NCBI RefSeq assembly: GCF_000143415.4
Contig: NW_003314262.1
Location: 2,226,755-2,290,754, forward strand
Direction of reading: 5' to 3'
DNA length: 64,000 nucleotides
Source of the DNA: Selaginella moellendorffii
Lineage: Eukaryota; Streptophyta; Lycopodiopsida; Selaginellales; Selaginellaceae
Made by a program: the position numbers and the translations under genes. This document shows positions 1-10,949 of this stretch, piece after piece. Positions within the stretch are counted from its first letter, which is position 1; the number at the start of each line of letters is the position of its first letter. A model generated the notes under the pieces. The model saw nothing but the letters and a program-made list of their open reading frames with translations. It had not been told where the DNA came from and made no database searches.

Positions 1-3000
1 TGTCATTTTCCTTTATATACCTTCTATATAACTAATGATCTGACTTTAGGCTCCACCCTAGCAAACAACCCAAATATTTAGGAGGAACCACTAGTGGAAC
101 ACCACCAGTGACCAAGAGGGATGCCACAAAAACATTGAAAAAGGTATTTGTGGAACCCCCAAAACCAAAAAGTACAATACCATGTTTGTTGTTTGAGTGG
201 TAAACATAAAATTTGGTAGACTGGAATTCTCCCTTGAATAAGTTATGAGTAGAAATGAATTGTTGGAGCTCGGTCCACTAAGATGAACAAAGGATGGCTT
301 TTTCCTATGTCTATAAATATTTCCAAGTGGGATGGTAAGAAAGGGCCTTTAATGCCACATATTTTGTCTATAAAAACCTGAGTGCTAGTCTACTTTGTAT
401 CCCTTAAGTCTCTAGTAATCCCCTCAAATGAGCCAAATATTAATGAAGCTGAAGACAGATAGATGCTAATCCTCTAGCACATCCTAGAATGCTATGGATT
501 CCTACCTAAGGCCCAAGGAAATTGCCCCTATTAAACTAGCTAGAGTGTGTGGATCTGAAAGCCATTGGATCTTCCCAAAATCCCTCCTCTATTTCCTCTT
601 GTTTGAGTTGCAACTCTAAAAGTTTAACTTGGCCCTTTGCATACACATTTCTTCAGCAAGTCTGGATATTATACACATTTCAAAACCATGATTGTCATTG
701 AGAGAGAGGAGCTTGATATTGTTTTTTGTGTATATATTAACTGGGTAGTTGCAACAACATTGATCTTGTAGTAGCAAGAGTTAGAATTGGTTAAAATGAG
801 TTAGCTAAAGAAGAAATCTATGAGGAGATTGTGTCTGTAGAAGATATTAATCATTCATTCCTAATGGATGCATCAATATGGGAAGATAGAGTTTTATGAT
901 CACTACTAAAGGTATATTCACTCTTTGATCAAGGACATGTCTTTGAGGCAACACAAATAGGGATTTTTCAAGCTTTCGAATCCATGGTAGGGGTTTTAGT
1001 GTTATAGTGGACCAGTCAAGTGAGAAATTTAGAAATATCACTTACATTTAAACCTTTAAACAAGCTCTTACAAGGACTCGGCTTACTTACAGTCTATCCT
1101 TTTTATGTTTGCTTCTATAATAGTGTGAAGACACCAGAAACATATTTATAAGATATTGATTATCATTGCTATTGGGGGTAAGGATCAAGAACATCATTAA
1201 TAGATTCATAAAAATGTTTAACCATATGTTTTATATATGTTTTTCCTATAGTGGCATTGGAGACAAGGTGCAAGTTGATTACATGCTTAAAATCTAAGTA
1301 AGAGTTGGAAGCATATACTGGGAAGATTTGAGGCATTAAAGAGGTGAAGTTTCATCGCTTGAAGAAATTTAAAAGTTAACTATATGGGAACAATATCAAG
1401 AATTTTTTATCCAAGCCAAAGCTTCAAATTGCCACTATAATGCCCAAGCTGTCTTCAAAACATTACATGCTGTCAAAACCACATGAAAGCATATATATGG
1501 ATGAGAATGATTTACATTATATGGTATGTCTAGATTGTGGCTTCAATTATTTTGCACATCCAAAAAGTTTTTAAGGGGATTGTTGAAATCTAATATTGTT
1601 CTTGCATTAGGCTAGTTTCAACTATGCACAAAGTAAACATAAAAATAGGGCTTTAACCATGAGAATACTAAATTCAAGCTCAAATGTAAGTAATAAGGCA
1701 AACATAGTTTGATATGTTTCAATAGAAAGTAGTTATAGGGAGAGGTGCATTGTTTAAGTATTTTTGCAGGAGTTAAAGCTTCTCTTCAAAGAAATGTACA
1801 AATCAAATATAATTTTCTAGGAAGTTTTGAGTATGATGAGCAGCTATAAACTATGTTTAATCAAGAAGTTATTTATGTGGTTTATGCATCCAATCATCTC
1901 ACACAGTGCAAGCTTCTTAAGATGTCAAATGGTAGTAAAATTGGATGTAGAACTGATAGATAACTAGTGTTGGTGGAGCCATAAGTTCAAATAATTTGGA
2001 AGGATTGGGAGAATAGTGTTTATAAAAGTTTGATAGTTTAGAAGTCCAAAAAAGTATAATAAGATATAGGGATTTAAGGAAAGTTATTGCTATCAAAGTT
2101 CAGGTTTAGATACATATTACTAGGAATGAAAAGTATATAGTTTCTGTCTACAATAGGATCAAAGCTTAAGCATAGTGCCTAGACTTACTATTATTTAAAA
2201 TGTCTTTTTAACCTATTTTGACACATATATCTTTTGATTTATCCATACTACACTCTATTATTGAAATCTTTAGTTTCTTTAGTACTATATATCTTTACTC
2301 TAATATTGTTGTTGCTCATTCTTATTCCATCACTAAGCCCATTTGTTCCTTTTAGACCCTCTTTCAAAAACAATATTGAAGCATTAAGTAATTTTTTCCC
2401 AATATTTGCATCTACTTAACATAATTCTTAGTTATTTTTTTAAAACCATTATTGATACGTATTCAGTAAAAAATAATTATTATTTACCCATAATAAACTG
2501 AAATGTTTGGATAGTGATGGTTGTATAAATCATCACATTTGAACTAGTGTTGTAAATAATCATATTAGTCTAAATAAGATTCTTTACTAAGGGTAAAATT
2601 TAGTGCAAAGCCTCATTTGGGTTAAATACATTTTCAGAAAAATATTTTTTGGTTTGCTTAAGCAAACATGTAGGGAGACTAGGATAGTAGTGGATATACC
2701 TAGAATATTCTTGAATATTCTAGGATAGTCTACAATCTAACAGTTGTTATTCATTTAGATTAATATTGTATTTATAATTTATAAACATGTTTATAATTTA
2801 TAAACTTTTGTAAACCCTTTCTAGTATATTCTTTCTTATTCTATAATCTAATGGTTGATATGCAATAAGATTGATCTTGTGTTTAAACATGCTTATAATT
2901 ATAAATTTTATTTGATCAATTGGATTGATAAGTAAGAATAACACTACTATTAAACAAACCAAACGTTGCTACATGCAACACATAGCAATTGTTTTTTTCT

Positions 3001-3120
3001 ATAGTTAACAAATTAAAGAAATTACATGTTTTTAACCATATATTGACTCATATCTTTTGGTACTAGGTATAAAATAAATATGATAATAAATTTATAATAT
3101 ATATCATTTATCCTTATTTC
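1..3120. other. AT-rich intergenic stretch, no gene recognised
   Basis: No reading frame here resembles a known protein and stop codons are dense in all frames. The only structured item I can support is one copy of a dispersed AT-rich repeat near its right end (2700-2988). The stretch may be a decayed transposon, but I found no terminal repeat or domain to prove it. Confidence 0.5.
2700..2988 (+). repeat. Dispersed AT-rich repeat, copy 1
   Basis: About 290 bp that recurs at 22180-22470 in the same orientation and, shortened, at 25188-25290 reversed. Shared landmarks in order are an AGAATATTC block, a run of TTATAATTTATAAAC units, CTTTCTAGTATATTCTTT, GGTTGATATGCAATAAGATT and CTACATGCAACACAT. 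It has no coding capacity. The length and A+T content would fit a non-autonomous element, but I cannot define its ends. Confidence 0.75.
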
Positions 3121-3129
3121 TTGCATGTA

Positions 3130-3870
3130 GAATGCTCATAAAGGAGAAATTACGAACTGGACCGGACGCTGGACATTCCCATCGCAGCGCAAGGGCACCA
3201 CGAACACAGACGTGCGTGGACTCGGATGGTTGTGAGAGCTGGGCAGTTCTACAAGCTTTCCCCCGTGGAAGCTGCAGGACGAGGTGCTGGGATGGAAAGT
3301 TTGGGCTCCCAAGGATGACGATGGCGTTCCAAGCTTGCTTGAGAAAGCTGCCAGGGCGGTGTCTAATCTTGGCGATCGTCAGAGAGCGGCTGCTCCAGCC
3401 ATCCATGCTGGAGCGTTTTCGAGACTTTGTGCGAGTTTGCTTGGGTAAGAGGAAGACGATCAGTACCCGGTGGTGGCAAAGCAGCTCATTGTTTTCTTCA
3501 CCGGGAACTCGGACGGGTTTTTGGCTGATGCCATCAACTGGAGGAAAGTTTGCGAGGGTGGTTGTCGGTCGTCGCCCAGGAGCGGATGTTTGTGTTTCGA
3601 GCCTGGAAACGTGAGCTCGTCACTGGATTCCAGGGATCAAGTGTTCCTTGAGGATCCAACCAAGCCTCATGTCTTTCAAGCGGCTGGGCTTCTCGACTAA
3701 ACACCTTCAGAGAAGCACACGGCAGCGCAAATGTGCCGGAAAGCAAAGCTCGAGCCAACGAGTCTTTTGGACGATGAGAAAAAGAAGCCAAAGAGTTTTA
3801 CAGCATACCCGAGAAACAACCAAGCAAAGCCTTCTGAGAAAAAGTATTCTGAGAAAAAGAAGATTCTGAG
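3130..3870 (+). pseudogene. GC-rich gene relic, family unknown
   Basis: An abrupt rise in GC content within AT-rich DNA, with several overlapping short open frames but none long enough for a clean gene. One frame (about 3268-3450) reads like ordinary protein and is interrupted by a stop near the end. The next block (3470-3700) continues in another frame. This looks like a fragment of a once-coding sequence broken by frameshifts. I could not identify the family, and a real gene with introns cannot be excluded. Confidence 0.35.
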
Positions 3871-4413
3871 AAAATGATGATCCTAGAAAGCAGTATCACC
3901 AAAATTTAAAAACAGATATTTACTTACCTTACCTTTACCTGACAATTAGGGAGATGGTATTAATTACAGGTTTAGGGGTGATTTAAGCTAAACCGCCTGG
4001 TGGCACAAATCTTTTGCCGGCTTCCATCCTCGAGTGTGGCAACGTCTACACCTTCGCTCGCGGCCTAGGCGAAATGGGGCCGAGCCAACACACTGAGACT
4101 TGTCCAGAGCGCCATACAAAGCAAGTTGGTTTGTATGGATTCAAAGATTCTTGAGTTTGATGTCGCAAGCAACACGATCACGTACAAGGATCTCAGTCTC
4201 CATCTCATGGACAGTATGAGAAAGCTCTACATGGTGTTGTTGAGTGGCATAACGCAGGTGTACACAGGTAGTTAAGGAGATTTGTGCCAAGACAAGATTT
4301 GCAGTGGTGAGTGCGCAAGAATTGCATCTCAGCTTTGATGGTCAAATCAATAACCACTTGAACTTTTTTGAATATAGGATTCGAATTTTCATATGATTTA
4401 GATGATGTAATTG

Positions 4414-4645
4414 CCGACATGTTTTGTTAGAGAATAAAACACAGTTAATAGTTCATTAAAAAGAGCAATATTTAAACAGTTCTTCAATGTTCTTTTTTCT
4501 CATGTTATTAATTTCTTTGAATTTTTTTGAATATAAGACATGTTTTACTCCTTTGGTGCTAAATCATTTAGAGATTAAAACATAGTTAATGGTATTTAAA
4601 CAGAATTGGCCATTCTTCAAAGTTCTTTTTTCTCATGTTATTAGT
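4414..4645 (+). repeat. Imperfect tandem duplication of about 115 bp
   Basis: Two adjacent copies share, in order, GACATGTTTT, an AAACA(C/T)AGTTAAT block, ATTTAAACAG, and TTCTTTTTTCTCATGTTATTA. Copy 1 runs to about 4514 and copy 2 from about 4534 to 4645. Non-coding. Confidence 0.6.
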
Positions 4646-4680
4646 TTTTTGCTTGGTTTTCCATTTTCACAGTCTTCCTG

Positions 4681-7225
4681 TCACGACAATCCCAAAACCT
4701 TCCCACTTTCAATGTCCAAATCAATGTCGTAGAAGCACGGCCTGGTCGGCAAGCCAGGCATGGTGCTCATGGCCCCAACCAGCGGGTATATAAAACCGGC
4801 ACCCACGCTCGCGCGCACGTCTCGGATGGGCAGCGTGAATCCCTTTGGAACTCCCTTGAGCGATGGATCGTGCGAGAACGAGTACTGCGTCTTCGCCATG
4901 CAAATGGGAAGTTGCGAGAAGCCTTGTCGCGTGTAGAGCTCGATCTTTGCTTCTGCCTGTGAGCGACGATCGAGACGAGCAAATGAGAAGAAAATCGAGA
5001 AGCAAATGGAGAGCTTACTTCTGACTCGTACTCCACATTGTCGGCACCGTAGAACTTCGCAATCGCCTCGATCTTCTCCTTGATGCTCACCTCCAGCGGG
5101 TACAGGAACTTTAGAGGCGCGCTGTGTCGTTCGCAGGCTCTTTGCACAGCATACCCGAGCTCCACCTGGTAGAAAACGAAAAAACCAACCAAGCAAAGCT
5201 TAAACCATGGAAACAACTGAAACCAGACTTACAGCTCCCTCGCCACCACTCGCGTAGTGCGTGCACAGAACCGCGTCGAAGGCACCCGCGTCCAAAGCGA
5301 TCGACTTCACCGCGGCAAGCTCGGCTTCGGTGTCAGTGGCGAACACGTTGATCCCGACCACCACGTTGACACCGTAAGATCTCGTGTTCTCGATGTGCTT
5401 CACCAGATTGGAGCACCCCGCTCGAACCAGCTCCAAGTTCTCACTTTTGTAGGCCGCATCAAGAGGCTTGCCAGCAACAACAGCTGGACCTCCACCATGC
5501 ATCTTGAGAGCTCGGACAGTCGCCACAATGACCGCGCACTGAGGTCTCAGCCCGCTGTATCTACACTTGATATCCATGAACTTCTCACACCCGATATCAG
5601 CTCCAAAGCCTGCCTCAGTTATCACAAAGCCTTCCGGACCAACGAGCTTGAGAGCAATCTGGTCGGCGACGATGGATGAGTTCCCGTGAGCAATGTTGGC
5701 AAACGGTCCGGCGTGAACGAAGACTGGAGTTCCCTCCAGCGTTTGCATCAGAGTTGGATGGATCGCGTCCTTCATGAGAACTGTCAATGCCCCTCCGACT
5801 CCCAGATCGTCAGCCGTGACGGGATCGCCGGCTTTGCTCGATCCGATCACCATCTTTCCCAGTCTGGAACGCATGTCCGCCAGCGAAGTTGTCAATGCGA
5901 GGACCGCCATGATCTCACTGGCCACGGAGATGTCGAAGCCAGTCTCTCTGGTCATCCCCTTCTCCTCCGGCCCCTGTCCAACCGTGATCTTCCTGAGAAA
6001 CCTGTCGTTCACGTCCATCACTCTCTTCCAGGTGATAGTGGCGGGATCAATGTCCAGTCTCGCGAACTTCTTCGTCTCTTCTGCCGTGAGCTGGTTTGGA
6101 TCCGTCTTCTCGATGCCGAGCTTCTTCAAGCGACTGTACATCACCTTCGCAAAGCTTCTCTTCCCTTCCTTGTCCGCGGGACACAGCCTGTTGAACAGAG
6201 CCTTGTCCGACTGGGTGTTCTCGTGGAACATCCGAGCGTCGATGGCGGCCGAAAGTAGATTGTTGGCTGCGGTGATCGCGTGTATGTCGCCAGTGAGATG
6301 GAGATTAAACTCCTCCATCGGAATCACTTGACTGTATCCTCCTCCGGCAGCTCCACCTTTGATCCCAAACGTCGGGCCTTGGCTTGGTTGGCGTAGGCAT
6401 GCCACAACCTGGATAGAACCAAGTATACTCAGCGAGCAACCGTGAACTTTACTACGACTGACTGGAGCTTTGCGAGCTTTAAGAGCCAAGTTCTAGCCAG
6501 AGAACTTCGAGAGGATATATCAGTTCGAGCCAGAGAACCTCGAGAAGTTACATCAGTTCTAGCCAGAGAACTTTGACAATCAGAGAGCTTTGACAAAGAA
6601 AGAATTTAGAGCAGGATGATATCAAAAACAATAAACAACGCATTCCAGCACGATGGAATCCATGTAAATGCAGAGGAAATTCACGACGAAATATCGCAAA
6701 CAGTGTTTGCGATAGAAAGTAAGCCAAAGGAGGACTCTAGACGCGAAGATCACCACTCTAGATCCTACAGTAAAGGAGGAACGAGCTCACCTTCTTTCCG
6801 AGATGAGCCCCCATGGCTTGCCCGAGCCCAACAGTGGTGGTCGATTTGCCCTCTCCCAGCGGCGTCGGCGTAATCCCGGCCACCACGACGTAGAATCCAT
6901 CGGGATGGTTCTTGAGGCGATCCCGGACGGGCAAGAGCACCTGGCGAGAGCACAAAGAAAGCAAAAGAAATCACCAAAACCGCGCGCTGGATCGATCGAT
7001 CGATCGAATGTAGAGCCGTGGCGAGGGAGTGATTGAGAGAGGGAGAGAGGGGCTTGCCTTGGCCTTGGAGGGGCCGTAGAGCTGGAACTCGTGGGGCGAC
7101 AAACCTAAGTCCTGCGCGATGGAGGCAATGGGCAGCGGATCGACCGACTGCGCAATGTCGATGTCCGCCGGCACCGGGTTCACGATCTCGAGCTTGCGCG
7201 GCGAAGACGAGGTCGGTGGCGCCAT
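4681..7225 (-). CDS. FTHFS: Formate-tetrahydrofolate ligase (10-formyl-THF synthetase)
   Basis: Makes 10-formyl-tetrahydrofolate from formate, THF and ATP in one-carbon metabolism; no targeting peptide is obvious, so it is probably cytosolic. Five exons on the minus strand, 7058-7225, 6791-6940, 5233-6408, 5019-5165 and 4681-4956, join in phase 0 to give 638 residues, the usual size of this monofunctional enzyme. The nucleotide-binding segment [12 protein letters not shown] lies at about residues 79-90. The block [20 protein letters not shown] opens exon 3, and [15 protein letters not shown] follows. The protein ends with [12 protein letters not shown]-type residues before TGA. Intron 1 appears to use a GC donor. 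The start ATG at 7225 is the first that leads into the conserved N-terminus. It faces a trihelix gene across about 230 bp. Confidence 0.97.
6489..6590. repeat. 33-bp tandem repeat, about three units, in FTHFS intron 2
   Basis: The unit begins AGTTC(T/G)AGCCAGAGAAC and repeats at 33-bp spacing; the third unit diverges at its end. It lies in the 382-bp second intron, the largest of the gene, and does not code. Confidence 0.7.
6692..6714. repeat. Perfect inverted repeat, 11-bp arms, 1-bp spacer
   Basis: The arms are TATCGCAAACA and its exact reverse complement around a single G. It lies within intron 2 of the FTHFS gene, so it could form a short hairpin in DNA or pre-mRNA. No function is known to me. 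Confidence 0.8.
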
Positions 7226-7458
7226 TCTCGAGCACTCCTCCGCTGGAGAGCTTTGCTGCTGCTCACCATATCCGCCGTCTACTGGAATCCGTCTGAGCAT
7301 ATGCTCGCGCACGGGCGGAATATGCTACCCCCGGCTATCGCTGTCGGTATATGCCCCACCGGCGGCATATTCTGTTAGGCGGAATATTTTGGATTTGCAC
7401 TGCCAGAATATACCGGTGGATCTAGGGTTCTTCCGGATGGCTATGGTTTCTTGATGCG
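7226..7458. promoter_or_regulatory. Divergent promoter with five GNATATNC sites
   Basis: The interval separates the FTHFS start (-) from the trihelix start (+). Five matches to the palindromic GNATATNC (P1BS) consensus lie at 7297-7304, 7318-7325, 7347-7354, 7365-7372 and 7406-7413. In plants this motif is bound by PHR1-type MYB-CC factors in the phosphate-starvation response. The clustering is seen directly; regulation by phosphate is inference. Confidence 0.6.
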
Positions 7459-8574
7459 ATGGTGATCAACAGCAGGAGTGGATCGCATCAGGTGCTCCTA
7501 CGGCAGCTCCAGCAGGGCATTCACACTGTCGATCAAGACGAGGAGGAGGAGGAGGAAGAGGAGGAGAATCCGGAAGAGGAGAATCTAGAGGAAGAGGAAG
7601 AAGCGGCAGCGCAGATTTCCACTCCAGCCCCAAATGTAGCCGCGGAAGGAGGAGGAGGAGAGGAGGAGGATGAAGAGGAGGAAGATTTGTTTGGCCAGAT
7701 CGCTTGCGCGAACCCGGAGCTCCTCCAGCAGTCGCCGATCCAGGTGAGGGGCAGCAGCCAGGGTTTGGGGCGGGACGATTGGGGCGATGGCGCGACGCTG
7801 GCGCTGCTCCAGGCGTGGGGGGACAAGTGCGTGGCGCTCAACAAGTGGCACTTGCGGCTGGATCACTGGGCGGAGCTGGCGGCGGCGGTGACGATCCGGA
7901 GCCACAGCCCCAAGACCGACGTCCAGTGCAAGAATCGCGTGGACACGCTCAAGAAGAAATTCAAGCAGGAGCGGCAGAAGCAGAGCTCGCTGGGATCGCC
8001 CAGCAAGTGGCCGTTCTATCGAATCCTTGACAGGCTTCTCGGGATGGCCAGCAACGCCAAGAACTCCACCGCCACCACCACCACTCCTCGCTCGTCCCTC
8101 CCGATCGGGGCGGATGCTGGGAACATCGTCAAGAACTCCGGCAAGGAATCCAAGCCCAGGGCGTCCAAGCGGCAGCACTATCATCCCAGCAGCAGCGAAG
8201 AAGAGGAGGAAGAAGAAGGAAATGACGATGATCGTGACGAAGAACTCCAAGATCACGAAGAACAGGAAGATCTACTGTGGGTCTTAAACTTCAAGACGAA
8301 GAAGCGGGGAGGTGGCAATGCCGCGAAGAAGAAGAAGAAGAGGAAGATGGGATCGCCATCTTCGTCCTCGTCTTCCTCGTCGCCGCTCGCCGGTGCCATC
8401 GCCAAGCTGGGCGAGATCTTCGAGCGCATGGAGGAGTGCAAGCGGCAGCAGCTGGTGGATCTGGAGAAGATCCGGATGCAATTCACCAAAGATCTGGAGC
8501 TCCATCGAATGCAGCTGCTCATGCAAGCGCAGATGGAGCTCGCCAAGATCAAGCACAGCGTGGACATCCAGTGA
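7459..8574 (+). CDS. Trihelix (GT/SIP1-clade) transcription factor
   Basis: Intronless, 371 residues. Two long acidic tracts of Glu/Asp occupy about residues 27-75. A trihelix (MYB/SANT-like) DNA-binding domain follows at about 106-195, with the tryptophan-spaced pattern DDWGDGATLALLQAWG, then HWAELAAAV and a CKNR..TLKKKFK helix ending WPFYRILDRLLG. A lysine-rich stretch (KKKKKRK) near residue 295 is a likely nuclear signal. The C-terminal 60 residues (IAKLGEIFERMEECKRQQL onward) form a coiled coil, typical of SIP1/ASIL-clade trihelix proteins. The ATG at 7459 is followed at once by the conserved frame. It shares the promoter interval with FTHFS. Confidence 0.9.
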   Translation: MVINSRSGSHQVLLRQLQQGIHTVDQDEEEEEEEEENPEEENLEEEEEAAAQISTPAPNVAAEGGGGEEEDEEEEDLFGQIACANPELLQQSPIQVRGSSQGLGRDDWGDGATLALLQAWGDKCVALNKWHLRLDHWAELAAAVTIRSHSPKTDVQCKNRVDTLKKKFKQERQKQSSLGSPSKWPFYRILDRLLGMASNAKNSTATTTTPRSSLPIGADAGNIVKNSGKESKPRASKRQHYHPSSSEEEEEEEGNDDDRDEELQDHEEQEDLLWVLNFKTKKRGGGNAAKKKKKRKMGSPSSSSSSSSPLAGAIAKLGEIFERMEECKRQQLVDLEKIRMQFTKDLELHRMQLLMQAQMELAKIKHSVDIQ

Positions 8575-8655
8575 GAAGCTGACACGTGGCGAGAGGATAT
8601 TCTAGGGAATTTTTGCTGGTATTTAAAAGATTCGTCTTTTTTGTTTTTAGTAGCA

Positions 8656-8691
8656 GCGCAAAGCAAAGCATAGCAAAGCATAGCAAAGCAA
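8656..8691 (+). repeat. Short CAAAG/AGCAAAGCAT tandem repeat in 5' leader
   Basis: Several near-identical copies of AGCAAAGCAT lie immediately upstream of the phytocyanin start codon. It is simple repetition in the untranslated leader, with no other signal seen. Confidence 0.5.
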
Positions 8692-9560
8692 ATGTTCTTC
8701 GTGGCTTCAACCGGAAGTTTGCTCGCTTCGATCACTGTTCTTGCGGTGTTCGCGGCGATTGTCTCGGCGGGTATCCAGCACAATGTGGGCGACAAGGCCG
8801 GATGGAAGCTGCCCTCTCTCGCCAAGATCAACTACACGGACTGGGCCTCGCAATACAGCTTCCAAGTCGAAGACACGCTGCGTAAGTTCTCTATCCAGTG
8901 CTTCTCGGAGAAATGCTCGCCAAGTTTGCTGCTAGAATCCCCTGCCCTCTATCCGTAGTTCTCGAAGTCAATCCCACCAAGTCGAAGGCACACTTCTTCT
9001 CTTTCTCGCGGAAATGCTCGCAAAGATTCCTGCTAGAATCCACTGGCTTAAGTTCCTCTTCGTTGTCGAAGCACTGGCTTTCAATCCTGTTTGCGACTGC
9101 TGCTTTCCCCAATAGCTCCTCTTTCTCTTCTCTCATGGATGGCTGGCTGCTGGCAGACTTCCGCTATGATCAAGGCACCGAGAGCGTGTTGCAAGTGAGC
9201 CTCGCAGACTACGTCTCCTGCTCCAATTCCAAACCCCTGGCAACGTATGACGACGGAGATACGGTGGTCTACCTGCTGAGAGACGGCTGGTACTGGTTCA
9301 TCTCTGGAGTTCCCAGCCACTGCAACTTGGGACAAAAGTTCTCCATTCGCGTCCAGCCTTTGAGCCACGGTTCTTATCAAGACCATGCTCCATCGGCTGC
9401 CGAGCCTTCCACTGCCACTGCCCAAGGATTCTCCGGCGGCTCCCGTAGAGAAAACCCTGTCGCGATTCCAGTCTCTGCATTACCATCCTCATCGGCTGGC
9501 TTCGCGACTCCAGTATTCCCTGCTCTTGTCTACGTTCTTCCCATAGTCCTTGTCGCGTAG
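8692..9560 (+). CDS. Early-nodulin-like phytocyanin (probably copper-free), GPI-type
   Basis: Two exons, 8692-8881 and 9157-9560, give 197 residues. An N-terminal hydrophobic signal peptide ends near VSAG. A phytocyanin domain follows: GDKAGWKLP, then after the intron FRYDQGTESVLQV and ATYDDGDTVVYLL. The second half has FISGVPSHCNLGQKF, where the copper-ligand cysteine of true cyanins is replaced by Ser, and the first ligand histidine is also absent. The two disulphide cysteines (YVSC and SHC) remain. This fits the early-nodulin-like subgroup, which does not bind copper. A Ser/Pro/Ala-rich linker and a hydrophobic tail suggest GPI anchoring at the plasma membrane. Confidence 0.88.
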
Positions 9561-9567
9561 TAGTAAA

Positions 9568-9804
9568 CAGCCTTAGAACTTGTGCGTCCTCCTCCCACGA
9601 AATCCAAAGAGCAAAATCCTTCCTTTGTCTGTTCCTTCGTTGCCAAGCCAAGTTGGTGGTCTCTGGTAGTCCAAGTATCCTGCCCCGGTCAAAGTCCAGA
9701 GTTCCTTGGTTGTAGTAGCAGAAAGGACCTATGCTTGTTGAAGAGCCCGAGAACTTTTCCACGTTGTATGCGTAGCCAGTACCTATTACAAAATCATTGT
9801 CCAA
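9568..9804 (-). other. Unrecognised open frame between convergent genes
   Basis: A minus-strand frame with protein-like composition (for example IGTGYAYNVEKF and GTLDFDRGRILGL). Its upstream end is at an acceptor-like site and its frame runs on into the antisense of the phytocyanin. It could be a last exon of an unrecognised gene, an extended 3' region of CCDC103, or chance. I do not know the family. Confidence 0.25.
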
Positions 9805-9995
9805 ATTGCATGGAGTAATAAAGGAAAAGACATCTCAAACCTGCGCCACTTGCACGACCACGGGCCCGTGCTGCAGAAGAACCTCACCACCACAGTGACG
9901 CCATCGATGATCACTTACGTGGAGCTTTCCTTCATAACGACGAGAACGCGTCCTGTTCCGTTCGGTTCCCTGATGCTCCCCGACGAGAGAAAGAT

Positions 9996-10811
9996 TCACA
10001 CTGTAAACTTTGATCGGAGCTCGTCGAGTTCACTGTCGTATGATAGAATGTCGAAGAGCCGATCAACTACTGCCCTGTTCCTCTGTCCCATCAACTTCAT
10101 TGTGATGGCGAACCTCGAGCACTTGGAAATCGACTCCAGAATCTTAACCACAGCGGACACACCACCCGGCCCCTGTGTCTCACCCAATGCATCTAGCAAA
10201 GTTCCCAAAACCCCGGTAAGGATATCTGGAGGAACCTCCACTCTGAAAATCCTTGGAAAGGGTCCAACGTTTGCCAGGAACTCTAGCCTCTTGTCTGGAG
10301 GTTCCGTGGATAGACTTCTCCAGCTTTTTCGAAAGGCATCTTGCGTCATAGGCCCCACGGTTCTGGCGGCAGTGGGTGGTACATCTGCATTACCCGTGCC
10401 TCGCACAAAACTTTTCAGCTTTTCCAGAGACTCGAGGACATCGCGCTTCGACAAGATGGGAGCTTCCGTGCCTGCTTGAGATCTAACGTCGTCGGCCTTC
10501 AGCAAACTTCCAGAAGAACTGAACGACCAAGCTGGAGCAGTTCTTTTAGTATCCGCTCTGGGTTCCGCCAGCCTCTTTCGATCAACTGGTTGTAAGTGAG
10601 CAGCAGAGACCTGCACAAAGAAGACATAAGTATAGAAAAATTTAATGCGTTTTCTTACCATGGCTGCGAACGTAGGATAATCGACATTTTGAGCTGCAGC
10701 ACGTTTCTTAGCAGCATCCACCTGACGCCGGTATTTGTCATCTTCAATAGAGGTACTCAACGTCTTGCTGTGCTTCAAGCTCTTAACATCATCCCACAAA
10801 CTTTCTGTCAT
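9996..10811 (-). CDS. CCDC103: CCDC103-like dynein arm assembly factor
   Basis: Two exons, 10659-10811 and 9996-10610, make 255 residues. The N-terminal ~60 residues (DDKYRRQVDAAKKRAA, then YPTFAAMVSAAHLQPV across the intron) match the dynein-attachment N-terminal domain of CCDC103. The C-terminal half (KSWRSLSTEPPDKRLEFL, FPRIFRVEVPPDIL, and a run of helices) is the RPAP3 C-terminal domain. This two-domain order is that of CCDC103, which helps attach dynein arms to axonemes. It makes sense only in a plant with flagellated sperm. The ATG at 10811 is the first in frame; a further 5' exon cannot be excluded. Its start lies about 140 bp past the SFH stop, so the 5' leader probably overlaps the SFH 3' UTR. 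Confidence 0.82.
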   Translation of the reverse strand: MTESLWDDVKSLKHSKTLSTSIEDDKYRRQVDAAKKRAAAQNVDYPTFAAMVRKRIKFFYTYVFFVQVSAAHLQPVDRKRLAEPRADTKRTAPAWSFSSSGSLLKADDVRSQAGTEAPILSKRDVLESLEKLKSFVRGTGNADVPPTAARTVGPMTQDAFRKSWRSLSTEPPDKRLEFLANVGPFPRIFRVEVPPDILTGVLGTLLDALGETQGPGGVSAVVKILESISKCSRFAITMKLMGQRNRAVVDRLFDILSYDSELDELRSKFTV

Positions 10812-10949
10812 ACCGGAAAAATCCAATACCTAACAAGAAAACTACCTGAAGAACGGTCCCGATCACCCAAACAGATGTTTATTGCATCAAACATCACTCC
10901 TCTACATATCGTGCAGTCTTATTTCACGCTATACAAGTCAGCTTAGGTT

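Noticed and set aside
847-1041. 64-codon minus-strand frame in the first AT-rich region, considered as a copia RT relic
   Set aside because: No reverse transcriptase motif could be matched.
5257-6331. Plus-strand open frames opposite the FTHFS gene
   Set aside because: Shadows of a GC-rich conserved coding sequence; no independent homology or promoter.
7585-8256. Long open frames antisense and out of frame to the trihelix gene
   Set aside because: They arise from the repetitive GAG/GAA acidic codons of the real gene read in other frames.
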